A stretch of 64,000 nt of DNA, taken from NCBI GenBank assembly GCA_021234155.1, contig JAJEKV010000055.1:2351090-2415089 (forward strand). Direction: 5' to 3'. Positions within the stretch are counted from its first letter, which is position 1. Each line of letters begins with the position of its first letter. This DNA comes from Isoetes taiwanensis (taxonomy: Eukaryota > Streptophyta > Lycopodiopsida > Isoetales > Isoetaceae). Shown here piece by piece: positions 57,826 through 64,000 of this stretch. A model generated the notes under the pieces. It was not told where the DNA came from, did not search any database, and saw only the letters and a program-made list of their open reading frames with translations. A program made the position numbers and the translations under genes.

Positions 57826-58277
57826 GATCTATGATGCTTTTGCAAGCTTTTTATATGCAATCATAAAATACTTACATATACAATCATGCAAGTTAATTCA
57901 TATCCACACACTTACGATTACTCTAAATCCATGCCAAGTTCCAGAACAATCCTACTGTATCAACACAATTTTCTACGCTAGAAAACCCCAGGTGTAAGGC
58001 TTGATCCCCACCTGAAATCCCGCTTGCTTCTTCTGCGCTCCAACACGCTCCCAAAGCTCTGCACGCAATTCGCTCCTTCAGCAATCCCTCTGCAATCAAT
58101 CTTTTTCCAAATGCTTTTCTCTGTACTTATATTTATTTTTAACCACCAGTATTCCATCCGTATAATCTCTACATATACGACATATTTCTCTGCATGCGTG
58201 ATATTTTGATTAATATTCCTTTGCATCATTTAATAAATTAATTCCACAATATACCTCAAAATCCTAGGTCTGTTACA
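57826..58277 (-). mobile_element. LTR A fragment, first 450 bp (5' LTR remnant)
   Basis: Begins on the minus strand with TGTAACAGACCTAGG at 58277, the complete LTR terminus. It is cut at 57826 ('gatctatgatgc'), where integrase sequence starts. It is 5' to the integrase scrap, as a 5' LTR should be, so an internal deletion has removed the rest of the LTR plus gag to mid-integrase. Confidence 0.75.
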
Positions 58278-58719
58278 TCTTGACTTTCAAAACCCAAAAT
58301 GAATTGTTCATAACAAAGAAAGTAAGCCAATTCAATGTAAATGATGCAAAATTAAGTCGTGGCAATTCCCCTCTCTTTTAAGCCATACATTTATGCACCC
58401 TTCGATTATAAATAGAAACTTGCTTGTTTGTAAATGATTAATTGTCAATATACTTTTCAAACCTCTCGAAAGTCTATAGATGAATAATCTAAAAGATCTA
58501 TATATATGTTACGTCATCACACAAAAGGTGAAGAAAGACAAGCAATCCGCAAGGATTGGAAGAATAGGTTCCATGGTATGACAAGTTACATAATTTGGTA
58601 ACTTGTTTGATTTTATCTTATTGAATGTCTCCTTGAAGTTTTTTATATGAATCACTAAATACTGGCAAGCGGTATGTCCATTGCTTGACCTTGCCAAAGC
58701 CTTCTCGTGTGCCTTTTGC
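58278..58719. other. No gene recognised
   Basis: AT-rich spacer between the LTR retroelement cluster and the LINE. Nothing recognisable. Confidence 0.5.
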
Positions 58720-58732
58720 TTTTTTTTTTTTT
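58720..58732 (-). other. LINE poly(A) tail
   Basis: Thirteen T on the plus strand, preceded on the minus strand by GTCTCTTGCTTTC, the usual 3' terminus of plant L1 elements. Confidence 0.85.
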
Positions 58733-59499
58733 GAAAGCAAGAGACGGTTTTATCATTAATTATAAAATCTCAAGAACATTGCATAATTGTGCTTTATAGA
58801 GAAGCACATGAGAAAATTGATGACCAGCTTAGAGCTTCATATTATAGAATTATGAGCTCTAAAACATACATAACGATGGATAGATCAGCAGCAAATAACA
58901 GTATGCCAGTAACCAAAATGATCCAAAATATGAACAGATCGAAGAAGGCTCGTATTGATGAAACTGTAGCTCTGTTTGAACTGTAAACACCTGCAAAAAG
59001 GATAATCTTTCCCAAAAAATAAACTAGATCAAGACTAAATAAGAGCAGGAGCATATTTGATAGAGGGCTATGGATGTGAAGATCAGTGATCAGAGAAGAA
59101 AACTGAGTTAAAGTAGGCATTGAAAGGATCTGTGGACCCGAAGAAGTAGTGATCCGGGCCCCAGTTATTAGTGTAGAAAAGCTGAAATTTATCCGTGTCC
59201 TCCAATAATATCAGCAAAGAACCATACAGATCAGCTAGAAGTTTGTGGTTATAGTACATGGTTCTGTACCTTGTCAACTGCCTTTCTGTGAGGATGAAAT
59301 TATGATTGGACAGGAATGCCCACATGCAGTGAATCTAAACCACTTCCCTGCAAAAGATGGATGCCCATATGTCTTCACTCTCTTTCTGATATCTCATATG
59401 GCCTTTCCTCATAAGGTAAGATTCCATGGATGTTGCCATGTCATTCTTCATGACCCGATCCTTTGAAGCTTGGCTGAATGGCGAGTTGTCATCGAATTT

Positions 59500-60551
59500 C
59501 CTTGCCCCATCTCCACGAAGGAAATTAAGGTATTCTAGGATCATCAGAAAGGAAAGCATTAGAAACCACAGCATTTAAATTTGAAGCAAATAAATTATAA
59601 TAACCCCTATAACCGCCATGATTCTCCCAATTCCTGTCATGATTAGTTTCAAATTTATTTTTGTGAGCAGTGGCAATGGTCTCAAAGTCAAATTGGAAAT
59701 TCATCTTAATCCAAAAGGTAGAGGGCCTTTTCTTTCCATACAAAACACGGTTTCTAGCTTTCCAAATATTCCAAAGAGCAATGTATATTACTGTATTTTT
59801 AAAGCTGTCATTGTTTTGGATAAGAGAAACAAAATTTCCATCACAGAGAATCCCAAATTTATCAGCAATCTAATTCCAAAAACAATTCAACTTGGAACAG
59901 TAAAAAATATGAGCCATATCTTTAATAGCATTACATCCCAAAGGGCAATTTGGCATAATGTTAGGATATCTTTTTGACAGAGAGTGTAAATTATTTAAAC
60001 TGCCATTGGCAAGAAGCCATATAAAATAGGAAATTTAGAAGGACAGTAAGAATTCCAAAACATTCTGGAAGAGAACTTTGAGCTGAGCATGATTAATACC
60101 CCATTTGATCATGGCTTTATTGTTATGAAGACTAAAGGACAGGGCATTATAAACATTGTTCACTTTGTATTCAAACTTGCCATTTAAAAGCCAGTCTCCT
60201 TTTCCAGAGTTAGGAGAAGGATTAGACAGGAAAGGCTTGATAAAAAAAATAGACCTTTCTGTCAGAGGAGGTACCCTTTATAATATTTTTCAGAGCAGTC
60301 CAAGAGATTAGTCTACCTCCAACAAAAAGATCTCTAATGAAGTATAGCCCAGCTTCATGCCATTTCTTACATATCCTTGGGTGCTTGATGGCCAGAACAG
60401 TAGAATTTTGATCAGCTAAAATAGGGTTCCAAAAGATAGGCATATCACAATGAAGTTTATCTGTAGAGATGAACTGGAAATGAGGAGAAATCGAATTCCA
60501 GGCCTTTACCAAATTGCTCATTAAAGGAGAGATATTGGGTGTAGTTTTCAA
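59500..60551 (-). pseudogene. LINE ORF2 C-terminal region (zf-RVT-like)
   Basis: The 60551-60222 frame (LVKAWNSISPHF, ICKKWHEAGLYFIRDLF) and the following broken frames to about 59500 (MAHIFYCSKLNCFWN, IALWNIWKARNRV) have the Trp/Cys-rich character of the reverse-transcriptase zinc-binding domain at the C terminus of plant LINE ORF2. Confidence 0.75.
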
Positions 60552-61008
60552 ATGAATGAAGGCAGAATTAGGTAATAAGTGATGAATAGATGGGTGACCA
60601 GAGGGACGACTTTGATTTATCCAGAATCTGATGAATTTGTAGGCAGGAGATTGACTCCCATGAATAGCCTTCCAGACAAATTTACCTGCAAGAGATTGGG
60701 CTTGGAGGAAGAGATTTTTACAACCAAGGCCACTAGATCTTTTAGGCTTGCATATAGAGTTCCAGTTAACTAGATGACTACCTTTCCAAATGAAATTCCT
60801 GATAATTTTCTCCAGCTCTAGATAAACACATTTAGGAGCAACAAGAGCAGTAGAAAAGTAAACATGTGAGCTTGCAAGGACAGAGTTAGCTATGATAGTT
60901 CTGCCAGCTAGAGTGAGGTAATTCCTGTAATTATTCAGCTTTTTTTAATTCTTTGAAGAATAGGATCCCAGAGATCTTTTAAGCTATGATCTAATGATAA
61001 AGGCATGC

Positions 61009-61380
61009 CTAACAGCTTAGTAGCTTGACCAGATGGGAGAACATTAATGCCAAGAACTGTTGATGAGGAATATCACCAATAATGAGACTTTTATTGATAT
61101 TAAGATAAATACCAGATGCAGCTGAGAATTGATTAATCACTTTAAGGAAGCAATCAATATTGGTCAAATCAGCGTCAATAAAGGAGAAGGTGTCATCAGC
61201 ATATTGAAGCATAGTGAGATACTCATTTGAGTTAGGGAGCTTAAGACCGTTGATTATGCCATTATCCTGATAATAGGAGATGACTTTGGTAAGAAGATCA
61301 GCTGCTACCAGGAATAAATAAGGTGCAAGAGGGCAACCCTGTCTCACACCACAAGAAAGGGAGAAGAAACCAGAGGGCAC
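61009..61380 (-). pseudogene. LINE reverse transcriptase palm with YADD
   Basis: Contains GVRQGCPLAPYLFLVAAD and LQYADDTFSFIDAD. Active-site aspartates are intact. Upstream RT sequence is in a different frame, joined by a slip at about 61411-61425. Confidence 0.9.
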
Positions 61381-61409
61381 ACCATTTATAAGAACAGATG
61401 ATTTAGATC

Positions 61410-62880
61410 TCAGTTTAGACCAAGGATAAGATTAATAAGCTTGGGATGAAAACCAAGTTTGACCATAGCAAATTCTAAGAAATCCCATCTAACTGAGTCA
61501 AAGGCTCTTTTGAAATCCAATTTGAGAAATATGCAATTTTGACTAGAAATTTTATTCCAATGCAAACCCTCCATAGTTGCCACATAATTATCAAGAATGT
61601 ATCTCTTAGGAAGAAAGGCTGACTGATTTGGACTGATATTCCTTTGCAAGAAGCTGTTAATTCTGAGAGCAATGATTTTGGCACACAGCTTGTAGGTAGT
61701 ATTGGTAAGAGAAATAGGTCTCCAATCTTGGAATTTATTAGGACGATCAACTTTTGGAATCAGAGATATAAAACCACTAGCAATGGAAGTCTGAAGGTAA
61801 TCATTATTCCAGAAGTCGGGAATCATAGAAGTAAGATCATTTTTGAGAATATCCCAGAACTTGATATAAAACTCAGCTGGCAGACCATCTGGACCAGGAG
61901 ATTTGCCCTTGCTGAACGATGATAGAGTAGAAAGAATTTCTTGCTGAGAAGGAGGAGCAGTCATAGAGTCATTCATCATTTCAGGAACAGAAGGCAGGAT
62001 ATTGTTCACTATATTTTTAAATTCATTTGCCTTTGCCATGTTATTAGGTGGAATAGGCTTATTCTGAAAGATGTCCATATATTTGTCCTTGAAAAAGATG
62101 GCAATGTCAGAATGTGAGGAATGTTTATTACCATTGTCATCAACAACTTCAGTTATTGAATTTCTCAACACTCTGCTCTTAGCTACTCTAAAGAAGAATT
62201 TAGAGCTACCAGAATCTATCTGATTAGTATATTTTATCTTACATCTGATAGCTGAGCCCTTAGCCTCTATCTCTTCAATGTTCCTAATCCTCCTTTCCAG
62301 AATTTCCTCTCCTATCTGCAGATTTAAATTTGTAGGATCTTGCTGAAGTAAAGATCTGATATCCTTCATGAACATGAAGAGCTGGTTTTTTTCCTCACTG
62401 CAGTGAAGATACATAGCTTTAGACCATCTTTTAATCCAGGTCTTTATAACTTTAATTTTAGAGTAGAAATGATTCATCTGATGCATGTTCTTGTTATCAG
62501 CAGCCAGATTATCCATTCTCACAGAAAGATCCTCATAGAAGGCAATAAATTGAGAGCAAAAGTTCTCATTATCAAGAAGGGTATTGTTGAACTTATAAGG
62601 GGTACTTCCTTGCCTTTGGATTTTGGTGACATGAGAAGTATGAAGAAACTGAGGCTGATGATCAGAGATAGAAGTTCCTTCATCACTAGTAACATAGCTG
62701 TTGTCCCAAAAAGAAGTGGAAGGATTGGAAATATAGAATCTGTCCAAAGTGCAATAGACTCTTGCTTTATCTTTTTGTTTATTGGACCAGGTATAAGTAG
62801 CAGTAGAAGAGGGTATATAAATCAGACCATTATCTGTTAAAAGAGAGTCCCGGGCATAAAATTGATACTGGGTAGCAGAA
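61410..62880 (-). pseudogene. LINE ORF2 middle and RT fingers
   Basis: About 490 codons without a stop: an endonuclease C-terminal part (YTWSNKQ, LDRFYIS, SDHQP), a helical linker, then RT motifs (KGKSPGPDGLPAEFY, LIPKVDRPNKF, RPISLTNTTYKL, NQSAFLPKR, LKLDFKRAFDSV). The first residues of the open frame (62963-62881) belong to the inserted element, not to the LINE. Confidence 0.9.
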
Positions 62881-62884
62881 ATCA

Positions 62885-63722
62885 CCGTCCGGACGTCGCT
62901 TAAAGTGCTTAAACGCAGCGATTTTTCAGCACATAATAAGCATTTAACGTGCGGTGCAAGCACCTGATGAAATATTTTTTGGTTGATTCACAATAATTCT
63001 TCACGAAAGTGACTCAAATTTGATCTCCTAATACGTTTTTGCATCTCCAATCTAATGGAAGAGACGGCATTAGATTTTATGAAGCCATTTGTGAGATATA
63101 AGCTTTTCCCTTATAGATACCAGAAATCGTTTTTTAGCTTTTTTCACTATCAATCCTCTATGGAATGATCTGAAACTTGACCTCCAAAGACGTTTTTGCA
63201 TCACGAATCCAATGGAACAGGCGGCATCAAATTACGTATTGTAGTTTGTAAGATATTAGGCTTTTACGGTAAAATATCAGAAATCGTTTTTTGGCCTCTT
63301 CTTGCTGAAAATACTCAATGGATTTACCTGAAACTTGGTGTCCTAGAACGTTTTTGTACTACGAATCCATAGGAACCGACGGCAATCCATTTCGGCCAAG
63401 TAGTTTATGAGATATTGGCTTCTACTCTATGGCAACCTTGATCGAATTTTTCATGATTGTGCTCAAAATATGCACGGTAGAAGCTGCAATTTCATAAGGA
63501 TCCTTAGTTTTGGATGCCGATTCCAATGAGCCATAGCTTGCTGTATTTGGTGAAGTAGATCAAATGCCACAAATGGAGTGCCCCTGCTGTTACGAAGCAT
63601 CGGGCTCATATCAAGAAATTTTAGCCGTTGATTGATTTTGACGGTCCTAATGGTCCAGGTCTTCTCATAGTGTCCATTTATTTACGTGCTTAATATGTGC
63701 TTCGCCAAAAAGTGTACCCCAC
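62885..63722. mobile_element. Insertion of about 0.8 kb in the LINE, with imperfect inverted ends
   Basis: It splits the LINE endonuclease. The left end (62915-62950: gatttttcagcacataataagc) and the reverse complement of the right end (63720-63680: ctttttggcgaagcacatattaagc-type sequence) are similar, so the ends may be terminal inverted repeats. The word tagca occurs at both borders (62872 and 63723), a possible short target duplication. No coding capacity; the superfamily is unclear. Confidence 0.45.
63005..63440. repeat. Three degenerate tandem repeats of about 155 bp
   Basis: Units start near 63009, 63164 and 63318. Each has 'ga-cttg-tctcct-a-acgtttttg', then 'ga-tccaa-gga-c-g-cggc', then 'tgagatatt-gctt'. 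They lie inside the insertion in the LINE. Confidence 0.75.
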
Positions 63723-64000
63723 TAGCAATTTTATACCCTCCCAGACTTGTTTCTCAGATCTAGTCATATTGATTTTATTCCCTAACTTCAAATCCCAGGA
63801 AGGAGTGTTATTAAAGTCCCCAGCAAGGATCCAATTATCCATATTTTGAGAGGCTAACCATGCATTGGTTTCATTCCAAACAGGTTCTCTATCATTTGGA
63901 GTAGTTGGAGCATAGATGTTAACAATACCAAAGATGGAGTTAGATATAGAAAGAATAACAGCCTGCCAAGTCTTGGAGGGACTATTGTGAAATGAAATAT
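63720..64000 (-). pseudogene. LINE APE-type endonuclease, C-terminal part (runs off the window)
   Basis: Minus strand encodes IFGIVNIYAPTTPNDRE and WILAGDFNNTPSWD, the NxYAP and GDFN motifs of the apurinic endonuclease-like domain. It is cut by the window end on one side and by the insertion on the other. Confidence 0.9.

Larger units (their letters stand above)
58720..64000 (-). mobile_element. L1-type LINE, 3' part, interrupted and frame-broken
   Basis: Reading the minus strand from the window edge: APE endonuclease (64000-63720) with NIYAPTTPNDRE and LAGDFN; an inserted element (about 62885-63722); ORF2 middle and RT (62880-61410) with GPDGLPAEFY, FQDWRPISL and LKLDFKRAFD; RT palm (61380-61009) with RQGCPLAPYLF and the catalytic YADD (61203-61192); a post-RT linker; a zf-RVT-like region (about 60550-59500) with CPLGC and HIFYC-type residues; and a 3' tail to the poly(A). 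A one-base frameshift lies between 61410 and 61425, and further stops occur downstream. The 5' end (ORF1) is outside the window. It is non-functional as it stands. Confidence 0.9.

Noticed and set aside
54482-58282. Target-site duplication for the LTR A element
   Set aside because: The five bases on each side (caagc and tcttg) do not match; the element has been rearranged.

Overview
This is a nuclear DNA segment from a land plant with a large, transposon-rich genome. The evidence is one intron-bearing gene for a plant lipin (phosphatidate phosphatase of the PAH type), a L1-type LINE, Ty3/gypsy elements primed by initiator tRNA-Met, a hAT MITE and CACTA-like debris. I cannot name the species. 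A non-angiosperm such as a fern is only an impression, based on the odd DNA transposon at 3.8-6.0 kb and the low gene density.

Layout. 1-9 kb: decayed transposon and gene fragments. These are a CACTA-like piece (1183-1575), a MAKR/DUF1645-like gene relic with an out-of-frame 172-bp tandem duplication (2505-3228), a broken DDE transposon gene (3795-6029) followed tail-to-tail by a small TATA-driven gene (6356-6598, minus), and a 665-bp hAT MITE with a perfect 8-bp target duplication (7610-8274). 10.9-16.4 kb: the only clearly intact host gene, lipin/PAH on the minus strand, ten exons, with the N-LIP and LNS2 domains and the DVDGT catalytic motif. 16.7-20.7 kb: a SINE-like relic, a dispersed duplicated repeat, and two TG...CA units in tandem. 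22.0-30.2 kb: a degenerate plus-strand Ty3/gypsy element with protease, reverse transcriptase, RNase H and integrase. Behind pol lie an antisense small gene (26389-26661), related to the one at 6.4 kb, and a long unrecognised sense coding stretch (27342-29901). 30.3-32.4 kb: an old minus-strand LTR. 32.4-36.6 kb: mostly featureless.

36.6-58.3 kb is built of LTR pieces. Two LTR families of roughly 2.5-2.7 kb, in opposite orientations, are interleaved with two reverse-transcriptase scraps and one integrase/chromodomain scrap. A composite of about 8.25 kb is present in tandem (39007-47243 and 47244-55499, plus a partial third copy). Each full copy contains two plus-strand 'LTR - primer site - about 120-155 bp - polypurine tract - LTR' arrangements with no coding capacity, as in LARD/TRIM-type non-autonomous elements. 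58.7-64 kb: a minus-strand L1-type LINE ending in poly(A), split by an inserted 0.8-kb element and leaving the window at its 5' end.

The tandem copies are almost identical except at CAG/CTG trinucleotides, where they differ by small indels and substitutions. This suggests either consensus errors at CHG-methylated cytosines or a CHG-directed mutational process. Many frame breaks in the transposons may therefore be artefacts, whereas the lipin gene reads cleanly through every splice junction.
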